The position numbers and the translations under genes are program-made. 26,726 bases of DNA. Origin: Pseudovibrio sp. JCM 19062 (GTDB lineage: Bacteria; Pseudomonadota; Alphaproteobacteria; Rhizobiales; Stappiaceae). The notes beneath the pieces were generated by a model. That model saw nothing but the letters and a program-made list of their open reading frames with translations. It searched no databases and was not told where the DNA came from. The stretch spans positions 1-26,726 of the forward strand of contig BAXV01000052.1 of assembly GCA_001310715.1 (NCBI GenBank). The letters run 5' to 3'. Within the stretch, counting starts at the first letter, position 1. Every line of letters starts with the position of its first letter. Of the stretch, positions 17,467 through 26,255 are shown piece by piece.

Positions 17467-18671
17467 TTGAGCAAATCACCAAAAGGCGGCGCTCCACGCG
17501 CCCGCAATGCGCAATCCAAAAAAGGCGGAGCACGGCGGGACACCGGTCCGAAGCGTGGTTTTTCTGCCAAACGGGATAGTCGTGACGGGCGTGACCAACG
17601 AGAGGCGCGTAATCCCCGCGACACTCGTGGTGGCAAAAAAAGACAGCCCGGCTGCTGCCCGCCCGAACCGGCGCGAGCAAACGCGCAGCGCTCCGGCCAC
17701 GGCTGTCGTTGAACCGATTGTGCGGGAGCACAAGCCCACATCCGCTCGCTTTGCCACGCCTGCCAGCGTTTTGCCCGTAATGGTCGAGATGGACGCTGGG
17801 ACGACTATGCCTGTTGGACATGGGACACGGACAGAAGCTGGAGCGGTATGGCCGCTATAAGCTGATCCGCCCCGAGGCACAGGCCATGGGTGCCCCTCGC
17901 CTGCCGGAGAGCGAATGGAAGAGCGCGGATGCGATCTTTACCGGTGATGTTGAGGAAGAAGGTCCGGGCCGCTGGAAGTTTGCCAAACAGGTTGATGAAA
18001 TCTGGCAGATGAAATACGGACCTGCCACGTTCAACGGCCAGTTCATGTCTTTCCGCCATGTGGGCGTGTTTCCTGAACAGGCTGCGCACTGGGACTGGGT
18101 TGGCGAGCAGATCAAAAAAGCGGATCGTCCGCTCAAGGTCCTCAACCTGTTTGGATACACCGGTCTGGCCTCGCTGCTGCCAGCTGCTCTTGGCGCGCAT
18201 GTCACTCACGTTGACGCATCCAAAAAGGCGATTGTCTGGGCGCGCGAAAATCAGGAGCTTTCCGGCCTTGAAGATAAGCCGATCCGGTGGATCTGCGAGG
18301 ATGCCATGAAGTTTGTGGAGCGGGAAGTACGCCGTGGGAACACTTATGACGGCATTATTCTCGATCCCCCGAAGTTTGGCCGTGGGCCAAATGGCGAGGT
18401 CTGGGACTTCTTTGAAAATGTGCCGCATATGCTGGCCTGCGTGCGCAAGCTGCTGTCACCGAATGCGCAGTTCCTGCTTATGTCCAGCTATGCTATTCGC
18501 GCCAGCTTCCTTGCCTCTCACGAACTGATGCGTGAATGCCTAGATGGCCTGCCGGGTACGATTGAATCCGGCGAGCTGGCTATTCGCGAACTTAACGGAC
18601 CACGATTGCTCTCAACCTCCCTTTTCAGCCGGTGGAGCGCACCAGAAAACAATAAGGCTGAGGGAGCATAA
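17467..18671 (+). CDS. Class I SAM-dependent RNA methyltransferase, RlmI-like, with basic N-terminal tail (frameshifted)
   Basis: Likely methylates rRNA using S-adenosylmethionine. The repaired protein is about 401 residues. The first ~85 are rich in Lys, Arg, Gly and Asp (KGGAPRARNAQSKKGG..., RDGRDQREARNPRD) and look disordered. The catalytic part has WDDYALLDMG, LERYGRYKLIRPEAQAM, SAM-binding motif I VLNLFGYTGLASLL, THVDASKKAIVWARENQ, and motif IV LDPPKFGRG. I chose the TTG at 17467 with AAAGG 8 bases upstream; a GTG at 17419 is an alternative. Frame errors: the A7 run at 17635-17641 should be A6, a T is missing near 17797, and a C near 17810-17811. The conserved domain from 17814 on is certain; the tail rests on my frame repair. 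It is coupled to the next methyltransferase gene 4 bases downstream. Confidence 0.82.
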
Positions 18672-18675
18672 CCCG

Positions 18676-19511
18676 ATGGAATTCAGAGAAACCCACCGCG
18701 CCGGCGCTGTAAAGCAGATCACCTCACACTCCAACCCGATTGTGAAAGAGATCAAAGGCCTTGTTGCCCAGCGCAAGAATCGCAAACAGAGCGGACTGTT
18801 CGTTGCTGAAGGTTTGAAGCTGGCAACGGATGCACTGGAAGCAGGCTGGGGCGTGCGTTATCTGGCGCTTGGGCCTGAAGCTCGTGAAAACAAGATTGCT
18901 CTGGAAGCAGCGGCTAAAGCAAAAGCGCGCGGTGCGCTCATTCTTGAAGTGAACAACGCTGTGCTTGGCGCGATCACCCGTCGCGACAACCCGCAGATGG
19001 TGGTTGGCGTTTATGAGCAGCAGACCCTGAAGCTGAGCGACATTGACCCCCACAGCGCCACCACATGGATTGCGCTCGATCGGGTACGCGATCCGGGTAA
19101 TCTAGGCACCATTATCCGCACCGGAGATGCTGTTGGTGCGACCGGTGTCATTTTGATTGACGACACTACGGACCCGTTTGCGGTTGAGACCGTGCGGGCG
19201 ACGATGGGCTCGTTGTTCCATATGCCGCTGGTGCGTTGCACTGCTGATGAGTTTGTTGAGTTCCGCAAGAGCTGGTCGGGCCTGTGGTCGGCACCTATTT
19301 GCGGGGTGAAAAAGACTATCGTGCTGTAGATTATAAAGAACCTGTGATTTTGATGATGGGCAATGAGCAGGCAGGTTTGAGTGATAAACTTGCTGATACT
19401 TGCTCTGAGCTGGTCAAAATTCCTCAGGCAGGGCAAGCTGATTCAATGAATTTGGCTGTCGCAACGGCTGTGATGCTTTATGAAGTGCGCAGGAACTACC
19501 TGAAGCTGTAG
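18676..19511 (+). CDS. TrmH/SpoU-family RNA 2'-O-methyltransferase (frameshifted)
   Basis: A SPOUT-class enzyme that methylates ribose 2'-hydroxyls in rRNA or tRNA. About 278 residues after repair. An N-terminal substrate-binding domain (ITSHSNPIVKEIKGL, GLFVAEGLKLATDAL) precedes the knotted catalytic domain. That domain has motif 1 ALDRVRDPGNLGTIIRTGDA, motif 2 ILMMGNEQAGLS and motif 3 KIPQAGQADSMNLAVATAVM, where the catalytic Arg in motif 1 and the Asn of motif 3 are present. The ATG at 18676 lies 4 bases after the previous stop, with GGGAG upstream. One G is missing at the run 19278-19280, where KSWSG should continue as PVVGTYLRGEKDY. Pairing with another RNA methyltransferase suggests a small rRNA-modification operon. 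The target nucleotide cannot be inferred. Confidence 0.9.
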
Positions 19512-19532
19512 ACATATGCCGGGGAGCATGGA

Positions 19533-20392
19533 ATGCGCTTGTTGATTTTGGGGGCTGGATATTCGGCTCGTCACTTTGTGAAAATGTTTGGAACCGAGTT
19601 CTCATGGATCGGCGGAACCACCCGCTCGCCAGAGAAGATAGAGGAGCTGCGGTCCATTGGCTGGAGCCTATCCTGTTTGACGGTGAGACAGCAAGTGAAG
19701 AGCTGCTGGAGGCGATTACGTCTGCGACCCATATTTTGGTTTCAGCTGCGCCTACAGATCAGGGTGACCCTCTGTTGAATGCTGCCAGAGATGCGCTGGC
19801 AGAGGCAAAACCAGCGGCCATTTGCTACCTGTCTACCATTGGGGTTTATGGCGATCATCAAGGTCGCTGGATCACTGAAACAGCAGATTGTAACCCAACC
19901 TCCAAACGCTCGATCCAGCGGCTGAAGGCGGAGAAGGACTGGCTCGCGTTTTCTGAAGAGACTGGAATTCCTGTCAGTATTTTACGCCTTGCGGGCATTT
20001 ATGGGCGTGGCCAAAATGCGCTTTGTAATCTGGAAAAAGGCAAAGCACGCCGGATTATCAAAGAGGGGCAGGTCTTCAACCGTATTCACGTGGCGGATAT
20101 TGCCGGAGCTGTGCAGCGTGCGTTTGAGAACAATGCCTCGGGTATTTTCAACGTGTGCGATGATGCGCCGTGTCCACCGGAAGACGTGGTGGAATATGCT
20201 GCTGGCTGATGGGTGTGGAGCCGCCGCCAGCCATTGCCTTTGAAGATGCGGATCTTTCGCCGATGGCGATCACGTTTTATGGCGAAGTGAAGCGGGCAAG
20301 CAATGCCAAGCTGAAGGCGCGCTGGGTATAAGTTCAAGTTCCCGACCTATCGGGACGCACTGGACTATATGTGGAAGAACGGCTGGAACTAG
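19533..20392 (+). CDS. NAD(P)-binding epimerase-like (extended SDR) protein (frameshifted)
   Basis: About 287 residues after repair; a Rossmann protein of the YeeZ-like, extended-SDR type. The nucleotide-binding loop is LLILGAGYSA (3-12), followed by ILVSAAPTDQGDP, YLSTIGVYGDHQG with a catalytic-type Tyr, LRLAGIYGRGQN and NRIHVADIAGAVQRA. The usual YxxxK is changed, so activity is uncertain and the substrate unknown. Four bases are missing: a C near 19659-19661 (RSIG to LEPILFDGE), a C at 20202-20203 (EYAA to WLMGVEPPP) and two in 20321-20327 (LKARLG to YKFKFPTYRDALDY). The true stop is TAG 20390-20392. It starts 21 bases after the TrmH-type gene, with CCGGGGAGC upstream, and probably shares its transcript. 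Confidence 0.82.
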
Positions 20393-20443
20393 AGCCTGTA
20401 AAAAAACGTGCTCTGATCCAACCGCGCTCTATTTGCACCGATA

Positions 20444-20860
20444 TTATTCGACTGTTTCGTGTTGAGGCAGGTCTCCTTCTATCTCGTAGTAATCGCCCTT
20501 GCTGGCGCAGAAGATGTGACCTGCCAACTTCAAGCCTGTCGGCTCTTCCAGCAGTCCAGCGCTGAAGTAAACTTTGTGAGCAATCTCGGGTATATTATCT
20601 CCGTGATAATACAAGCTGCTACCGCAATTGTTGCAGAACGCACGCTTGGAATATTCGGAGGAGCGATAGTAGGAGATGTTCTCCTCGCCGCTCTCAACCT
20701 TCAAAGCATCTAGCGGGATTCCCACCGCATGGTACGGGCCACTGTTCCAGCGGCGGCACATTGAGCAGTGGCATAAGCCAACCTCCTTGAGAGGCGCTTC
20801 TGCTTTGAATGAGACTTCACCACACAGGCATTTTGCTTTGAAACTTTGCGTTTCCGACAT
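20444..20860 (-). CDS. GFA/CENP-V-type zinc protein, copy 2 of a tandem pair
   Basis: A 138-residue cytoplasmic protein of the GFA family (named after glutathione-dependent formaldehyde-activating enzyme, though most members are not known to do this). Zinc ligands are visible as CLCG at the N terminus, CHCSMCR, and FCNNCGSSLYY. The conserved C-terminal GHIFCASKGDYYEIEGDLPQ is also present. The ATG at 20860 is preceded by GGGAGG; an ATG five codons upstream lacks this. It follows the related gene at 20876 by 15 bases, and the equal lengths and similar ends indicate a tandem duplication. Frame intact. A detoxification role is possible but unproven. Confidence 0.88.
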   Translation of the reverse strand: MSETQSFKAKCLCGEVSFKAEAPLKEVGLCHCSMCRRWNSGPYHAVGIPLDALKVESGEENISYYRSSEYSKRAFCNNCGSSLYYHGDNIPEIAHKVYFSAGLLEEPTGLKLAGHIFCASKGDYYEIEGDLPQHETVE

Positions 20861-20875
20861 GTCTTCCTCCCTCAA

Positions 20876-21292
20876 TCAATCTTCGTCAGCATGTTGAGGT
20901 CGGTCGTCCTCAATCTCGTAGTAGTCCCCCTTGCCGGCGCAGAAGATATGCGGCCCAGCGGTGAGGCCTGTTGGCTGTTCCAGCGCTCCCACTGCAATTG
21001 CGATGCGGTCTTTCCAGTCAGGGTGGCGGTCGGCATGCCAAAACAGGCTTGATCCGCAATTTGGGCAAAAGCCGCGGCGGGCAAACTCAGAGGATTCGTA
21101 GAATTTGACGGCATCTTCACCTGAGGTGAACTTCAGATTCGCCAGCGGTACGCTGTAAGCATCAAACGGGCCACTGCCCCATTGGCGACATTGCTTGCAA
21201 TGGCAGCTGCTGACCGGCTCATCCGGTGCGGTGCCTTCAAACGCGACCGCACCACATAGACAGCGTCCCTTAAACTCAATGGTTTTCGTCAT
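20876..21292 (-). CDS. GFA/CENP-V-type zinc protein, copy 1 of a tandem pair
   Basis: Also 138 residues. Zinc-binding positions are CLCG, CHCKQCR and FCPNCGSSLFW, and the C-terminal stretch HIFCAGKGDYYEIEDDRPQ closely matches its neighbour. The middle differs more (WGSGPFDAYSVPLANLKF against WNSGPYHAVGIPLDALKV), so the copies have diverged and may act on different substrates. I chose the ATG at 21292, which starts at the conserved region; the open frame runs 31 codons further upstream without conserved sequence. Frame intact. It is the first gene of the pair. Confidence 0.87.
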   Translation of the reverse strand: MTKTIEFKGRCLCGAVAFEGTAPDEPVSSCHCKQCRQWGSGPFDAYSVPLANLKFTSGEDAVKFYESSEFARRGFCPNCGSSLFWHADRHPDWKDRIAIAVGALEQPTGLTAGPHIFCAGKGDYYEIEDDRPQHADED

Positions 21293-21492
21293 CGGACTAT
21301 CCAATATCAATAAAAAATGATCTCCCGAATCGAGAGAAACCCGATTCCTAAAAAGGAACATATAGTGAACAGTTGTATTCAGCAAGTGTTCAGGCTATGC
21401 CTCCTATTTAGGTTTTCATAGTTTCAATTTTTATTCATTCAGATTTGCGGGATCGCGGTTTCGAGTGGACTATTACGAAGGTTTTTTTGGGG

Positions 21493-22124
21493 ATGCGACT
21501 AGGATTTATTGTTGCTGCGATTGGATTGACGCTGAGCGGATGTGCCTCACTTTCCGAGGACGATTGCAAGACCGGCGATTGGCAGGGCATTGGGGTTGTT
21601 GACGGGCGTGCCGGTTTCACCTCCGACAAGCTCAATGAACATACAAAAGCTTGCAGCAAGTATGGCGTTACGCCGGATGTAAATGCCTATATGGCGGGGC
21701 GAACACTTGGCCTGCAAAGTTACTGCACCCCGATCTCCGGCTTTGAGCAGGGCCGTCAGGACAAGAGCTATCGCGGTGTTTGCCCAGTTGCGAGCGAGGA
21801 AGGCTTCAAGGTCGGCTATTCACTTGGCAACCAACTTTATGTGGCCAATGAGGCCGCAGAGAGCGCGCATGAGGATATGCGGCAGATTCAGTACCGTATT
21901 GATGACCTGGAAGAGGAAGCGCGCGGTAAGAACTGCAAGTCAAGCGAGGACAAAAAGCTTGCCGCCAAAAAGCAGAGGCTGCCCGGATGGATGCTTATCT
22001 GGCCCGCGCAGAGCTTCTGCTTGCACAAAACCGCCTCTCCACTATGGAACGTCGACGTGATCGTGTCATGAGAAGCGTCACTAATCAGCTGATGGACCTT
22101 GAACCTGGCTACAACCCCTCCTAA
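21493..22124 (+). CDS. DUF2799 lipoprotein (frameshifted)
   Basis: A predicted lipoprotein of about 210 residues of unknown function. The N terminus has a short signal peptide with lipobox LSGC, giving lipidation at C17. The DUF2799 body shows DWQGIGVVDGRAGF, a HTKACSKYGVTPD stretch, YMAGRTLGLQSYC and GFEQGRQDKSYRGVCP, with paired cysteines that may form disulfides in the periplasm. A C-terminal charged helix follows (DDLEEEARG..., MERRRDRVMRSV) and may form a coiled coil. One G is missing near 21979-21983; with it restored the protein ends QLMDLEPGYNPS at TAA 22122-22124. The start at 21493 was chosen for the signal peptide; only an imperfect GGGG site precedes it. Confidence 0.8.
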
Positions 22125-22164
22125 AATTTGAGGGCAATGCAGATTCTTTTGGGAAGGCGAGCCG

Positions 22165-22616
22165 ATGAAACGTGGCGTGTTTATCTTTCAGGTGAGATCC
22201 ACAGTGATTGGAGAGAGCGGATTGAGCATGGTGCGGCTGAGGCAGGCCTGCCTGTCCACTTCGACAGCCCTGTGCTGGATCACGAAGCCAGCGATGATTG
22301 CGGTGCAGAGATTCTGGGCGCGGAAGAAAGCAACTTCTGGAGAGACCACAAGGGGGCGAAGGTCAACGCTATTCGCACCCGCACGCTGCTCTCTGGAGCC
22401 GATGTTGTCGTGGTGCGCTTTGGTGACAAATGGCGGCAGTGGAATGCGGCATTTGATGCCGGTTATGCATCCGCTTTGGGTAAGAGCATCATCGTGCTGC
22501 ACGATCCGGCATTGACCCACCCGTTGAAGGAAGTTGATGCGGCGGCGATGGCCGTTGCAGAAGAGCCGGATCAGGTGGTCGATATACTTCGCTACGTAAT
22601 CCGCGGCGAGTTGTAG
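22165..22616 (+). CDS. YtoQ-family protein (frameshifted at the third codon)
   Basis: A conserved cytoplasmic protein of about 150 residues with no established function; its fold may resemble nucleoside 2-deoxyribosyltransferases (inference). Family features are WRVYLSGEIHSDW at the N terminus, DSPVLDHEASDDCG, FWRDHKGAKVNAIRTRTL, DVVVVRFGDKWRQWNAAFDAG and HPLKEVDAAAMAVAE. The ATG at 22165 has GGGAAGG upstream, but one A is lost in the AAA at 22168-22170; repair gives MKTWRVYLSG, the usual start. It lies 40 bases after the DUF2799 gene and ends at the terminator at 22651-22679. Confidence 0.88.
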
Positions 22617-22650
22617 GCCCTTTCCGTTTTTGGGAAGGCACTGGTGTTTT

Positions 22651-22679
22651 AAGGTGGGCTGTGATCAGCCCGCCTTTTT
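22651..22679 (+). terminator. Rho-independent terminator after the YtoQ gene
   Basis: AAGGTGGGCT (22651-22660) pairs with AGCCCGCCTT (22667-22676) through nine Watson-Crick pairs and one G-U, with a 6-base loop and a following T-run to 22679. Confidence 0.82.
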
Positions 22680-22683
22680 CAGA

Positions 22684-24160
22684 TCAGGCATTAAATGCAA
22701 TGAGGGTATTGCCCCAGTGGCGGCCTTTGACCCAGATTGGTGCCGAGACCAACTTGATCATCATCACCTTTCCGCCCCCCATATCACGACGATAGGTTTG
22801 CAGGCTGTAGTCCTTGGTGTTCTTGCTTGCATTCAACCCTGTGCGATCATCAAACATTCTACGATTGCGGCAGTTTGCTGCGTTCCAGACCGGGTCATTG
22901 CCTTGTGGTTTGGAGTATTCCTTGCTGTGGGTTGGAAGGTAGGCATTCAGGTCCAGTGCTGCGCAGAAGATGATATGGTCGTCCTGATTTTTGACGGGCT
23001 CCTGAATGAATGGGAGCACCCGGTCAGTCATTTGCGTGAACGGCGCCATGAACTGGGCGGGGTCGGTTCCTTCAATGGGCGTGTAGGTAAAATCGAAGAG
23101 GTCGTTGATTGAGATCCGGCCTGCGTCCACTTCCGCTTCAAACGCCGCAATCGTCTTGCCTGCGGTCTCTTTTGCGATTTCGATCATTTTCTGATTGAGG
23201 TTGTCGCCATGTTCGACAGCCACTTCCGCCAGAAAGGCGTCGGCGGTCTGTGATGTTTCCAGCATCTGGCCTGTTACCGTTTCGATGCTCTGGGTATTTG
23301 CGGAGACAACGCCCATCATTTCATCGCGGTTGCGCAGCAGCTCTTCTGTGTCGGCATCATTGTTGGCGCAAGCTGTGCGGATGCAATCCGTGTTGGCGGA
23401 GATGTTCTCGACCGTCGCTTCCAGCTCGTGGAAGAGCTCGTTGATGGATTGGGTTCCGGATTCAGCAGTCGCCACCGTATCCAGAGCGCCCTTCCCCAGA
23501 TCCACCAGAGTGTCGGCTTCCTTGCCAAGCTGGAGAATGGTCTGGTCGATCTGCTCAGTTGCAACCGAGGTCTGGTTTGCAAGCGCTTTGACTTCGCTGG
23601 CGACAACCGCAAAGCCTTTGCCAGCGTCACCAGCGCGTGCGGCTTCAATGGTTGCGTTTAGAGCCAGCAGGTTGGTTTGGCGGGCGATGGCATCAATGGA
23701 GCTGGAGAACTGGCGTACGTTGGCAAACGAGGCCTGAAGGCCTTCCAGCTGGCTATTGATGTTACTGATGGTATTCGACAGGCTGTTGATGTTGGCAAGC
23801 GCCTCGCTCACCGCCTGCTGGGATTTGGACATGGTATCCTTTGCGCTGGAGGTTTGCTCAGCGGTCTGCTCAACAGCTTCGCTCACTTCCCTATTGCTTT
23901 CAACAACGCGCCCTGAGGCCTCCTGCAGGCTCTCCATGGCGGTTTGTAGGGCACCAGCGGTGTTGTTAACGGCATCCAGCTCTCCCGCAGCTGCTGCCAT
24001 GTCCAGCGCGAGCGCGTCCAGTTCATCAAACAAGCGCGCACTCGCAATGGAGTTGTCCGGCTCTTCTCTTTCCGTCACTGCCAGCTGACCAAGCGCTCCC
24101 TCTCGGTCATTTGCGGCGATTTCATCAAGCATTTGTGCGTTGCGCTTAAAAAAAAGCCAT
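22684..24160 (-). CDS. Soluble methyl-accepting chemotaxis protein with C-terminal sensor domain (frameshifted at the start)
   Basis: A cytoplasmic chemoreceptor of about 491 residues that should signal to CheA/CheW. No membrane segment is seen. A coiled-coil signalling domain fills the first ~300 residues, with the hairpin-tip signature [17 protein letters not shown] and [16 protein letters not shown]. After it comes a small sensor domain with [33 protein letters not shown] and [18 protein letters not shown], a layout common in rhizobial receptors. The ATG at 24160 has GAGAGG 7 bases upstream; the T8 run after it (24148-24155 on the plus strand as A8) should be T7, giving [15 protein letters not shown]. 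Without repair an in-frame TTG at 24165 would be needed. The ligand is unknown. Confidence 0.9.
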
Positions 24161-24322
24161 GTCAAAACCTCTCAGTTACAGAGAGACTTTCATAGTTTTA
24201 CTTAAAGACTATTAACCTTGTTATTATTACGCTTCTCAAACCCAACTTACTGGATTACATAGAATAATCGCAAAATCTCCTGTGATAAGACCTCCGTTTT
24301 CTACTTACGATGTGTGGTGCAT

Positions 24323-24737
24323 ATGTTTTGTCGTGAAATGCGTCTGTCGGATCAAGACGCTGTTATTGCTCTTTGGAAAGCTGCCGGGGTCTACCGGGAG
24401 TGGAATGATCCGGTGCGGGATATCGAAAAGGCGCTGGAAGGCGCGCATTCTACGGTTCTGGTGGGTGAGTTGGACGGTGCGATTGTACCAGCATCATGTG
24501 CGGCGAGGACGGGCATCGTGGATGGTTTTACTATGTGAGCACTCACCCGATTATCAGGGCAAAGGACTGGGCAAGGCGATTACAAACGCGGCAGAGGATT
24601 GGCTTCGGGCGCGGGGCATCTGGAAAGTGCAGTTGCTGGTTCGTGGCGACAACGCTCAGGCAGCAGGCTTTTATGAATCACAAGGCTACAAGGACACCCA
24701 GTCTGTGTGCTTGCAAAAGGTGATTGGGCCTGTGTGA
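24323..24737 (+). CDS. ypeA: YpeA-like GNAT acetyltransferase (frameshifted)
   Basis: A GCN5-related N-acetyltransferase of about 138 residues; the acetyl acceptor is unknown. Family marks are EMRLSDQDAVIALW, YREWNDPVRDIEKAL, the strand MCGEDGHRGWFYYVSTHP, the acetyl-CoA pyrophosphate loop YQGKGLGKAI, and GDNAQAAGFYESQGY. WNDP and GHRGW are typical of the YpeA subgroup. Two Gs are missing, near 24486-24488 (GAIV to ASIMCGEDG) and near 24548-24550 (STHP to DYQGKGLG). The start is uncertain: ATG at 24323 or GTG at 24314, neither with a strong ribosome site. It ends before the bidirectional terminator at 24811-24846. Confidence 0.82.
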
Positions 24738-24810
24738 GATTACAGTTTTTTTGGGAGCTAATTTCACAGAGAAAGAATGCGTCCTTCTTATAGATCAAGA
24801 GAACAAACAC

Positions 24811-24846
24811 AAAAAAAAGCAGGCTCCTTGCGGAACCTGCCTTTTT
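24811..24846. terminator. Bidirectional rho-independent terminator between ypeA-like gene and rplT
   Basis: GCAGGCTCC (24819-24827), loop TTGC, GGAACCTGC (24832-24840) with one mismatch, flanked by eight As on the left and five Ts on the right, so it can stop transcription from both sides. Confidence 0.85.
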
Positions 24847-24875
24847 CAAAAAGCTTCTGCTTTCTACTATAGCAC

Positions 24876-25234
24876 TTAAGCTACAGCAGCCTGCGCCTTT
24901 TCAACCAGTGCTTTGAATGCGTCTGGCTGATTGATCGCGAGGTCAGAAAGAACCTTACGGTCAACTTCGATGCCAGCTTTGTTCAAGCCATCGATGAAGC
25001 GGCCGTAGGTCATGCCGTGTTCACGGGTCGCTGCGTTGATACGCTGGATCCAGAGAGCACGGAAGTTGCGCTTGCGAGCTTTACGGTCGCGGTAAGCGTA
25101 CTGTGCCGCTTTTTCGACCGCCTGCTTAGCAACGCGAATGGTGTTCTTACGACGGCCGTAGTAACCTTTGGCTGCCTTAATAACTTTTTTTTGTGACGAG
25201 CGTGGGCGGTGACGCCTCTTTTTACACGTGACAT
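24876..25234 (-). CDS. rplT: Ribosomal protein L20 (frameshifted)
   Basis: An early-assembly protein of the 50S subunit that binds 23S rRNA and often represses its own operon. Repaired length is 118 residues, normal for L20. The N terminus [16 protein letters not shown] is followed, after repair, by [40 protein letters not shown] and the C-terminal [11 protein letters not shown]. The T8 run at 25185-25192 (A8 on the coding strand) should be six, as every L20 I recall reads HKKV or HKKxL at this place. The gene is essential in bacteria, so the frameshift cannot be biological. It follows rpmI by 29 bases and ends before a bidirectional terminator. Confidence 0.96.
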
Positions 25235-25263
25235 GGTAGTCTCCTAGTGTCAGGTTTTAAGGC

Positions 25264-25462
25264 TTAGCCGTAAGGCAGATATTTTTTTCACGATACGTGC
25301 ATCTGCATCACACAGCGTGGTTGTACCACGTGCGTTACGGATGAACTTAGTCGTGCGTTTGATCATGCCGTGGCGTTTGCCAGCCTGGCCACATTTAACT
25401 TTGCCAGTCGCGGTGAGTTTGAAGCGTTTTTTGGCTCCAGACTTCGTCTTCAACTTGGGCAT
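25264..25462 (-). CDS. rpmI: Ribosomal protein L35 (frameshifted near the C terminus)
   Basis: A small 50S subunit protein. It is 65 residues after repair, with the conserved [38 protein letters not shown] and a terminal VKKYLPYG. The T7 run at 25282-25288 (A7 on the coding strand) should be six; as written the frame runs on past the true stop (TAA, complement of 25264-25266). The start at 25462 is the family's usual one, with AAAGGACG in front; an upstream in-frame ATG would add 25 unconserved residues. First gene of the rpmI-rplT unit. Confidence 0.95.
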
Positions 25463-25745
25463 TTTGCGTCCTTTCTTGTGATGATCAGTAAACTGACCAA
25501 AAATTTGCAATGGATGCATCAGAAGCCGCCACGGCATGCCCTATAATTCCTGCTTGATTCTTGTACTAGGACAAGACACAGGAAACCGCCGGGCGACTTT
25601 GAACGCGGCCTTATAAAACTGCCAGCGAGGGAATGCAAGAGGATTCCCTCCGGATTTGCTGGGATTGGTCCCAGTTCGCGCAGTTTATCCGCTCAGCCTC
25701 ATCAGAGTGTGCAAGAAAGCACCGCTGGAGGCCAAAAAAACTCCG
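25463..25745 (-). promoter_or_regulatory. Leader/promoter region of rpmI-rplT with two hairpins
   Basis: Within this 283-base gap GAGGGAAT (25627-25634) pairs with ATTCCCTC (25643-25650), and CTGGGA (25659-25664) with TCCCAG (25669-25674). A T7 stretch just after the deaminase stop (complement of 25734-25740) may help end that transcript. In other bacteria L20 controls this operon by binding a leader that mimics 23S rRNA; whether these stems do so is not shown by sequence alone. Confidence 0.4.
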
Positions 25746-26255
25746 TCAAATCACGATGCCGAGCCGCTTATGGGCGGCGGCACATTTTGTGAAGAGATGC
25801 TGGCAAGCCTCCCGCTCTACCCCCTCGTAAATCTTTATCTTTGGCCGCTCGACCATATGCTCTGCGATCTCGCGTGCACGCAGGTCCATCTCCTGAGGCC
25901 AGAAGTGGGTGGCGTCTTCGTTTGTGTAGGCTCCGAAAACCAGAGTACCAAAGCCAGCCCACACGGTAGCGGCCATACACATGGCGCAGGGTTCGCAGGT
26001 GCTGTAAAGGATGCCTCCGGCAAAACTCCGGGTCTTGTGGGTTTTGCTCGCCTGTCGGATGGCGTTGATCTCACCGTGGCAGGTTGGATCACACTCCTTG
26101 ATCACGCTATCATAAGCTTGTGCCAGCAACTCCCCTTCAGCGGAGTAGACTGCACCGCCAAACGGTGATGGATGGGGTGTTTCCATTGATGTGGCCGTAT
26201 AAGCAATAAGGCTTTTCATGCGCTGGTGATGCAGTGCCAGTTGGGTGTTAGACAT
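25746..26255 (-). CDS. Nucleoside deaminase (cytidine/guanine deaminase superfamily)
   Basis: A zinc enzyme that hydrolytically removes an amino group from a base or nucleoside in the cytoplasm. It is 169 residues with an intact frame. The catalytic site is seen as HGEINAIR (zinc His and proton-shuttling Glu, near residues 60-67) and STCEPCAMCMAA (zinc cysteines in PCxxC, near 90-95). PFGGAVYSAEGELLAQAYDSV and LVFGAYTNEDATHFWPQE are typical of the guanine deaminase/TadA-like branch, but HGE in place of HAE makes TadA unlikely. The ATG at 26255 is preceded by GGGAGGG. It lies between infC and rpmI on the same strand but is separated from both by hairpins, so it is probably its own unit. Confidence 0.88.
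   Translation of the reverse strand: MSNTQLALHHQRMKSLIAYTATSMETPHPSPFGGAVYSAEGELLAQAYDSVIKECDPTCHGEINAIRQASKTHKTRSFAGGILYSTCEPCAMCMAATVWAGFGTLVFGAYTNEDATHFWPQEMDLRAREIAEHMVERPKIKIYEGVEREACQHLFTKCAAAHKRLGIVI

Noticed and set aside
20393..20443. AGAGC...GCTCT pairing around an A7 run between convergent genes as a terminator
   Set aside because: Only five pairs with a 14-base loop; too weak to support.
24876..25462. Programmed frameshifting or transcriptional slippage at the A8/A7 runs of rplT and rpmI
   Set aside because: Not known for these genes, and the same kind of error appears in many unrelated genes nearby.
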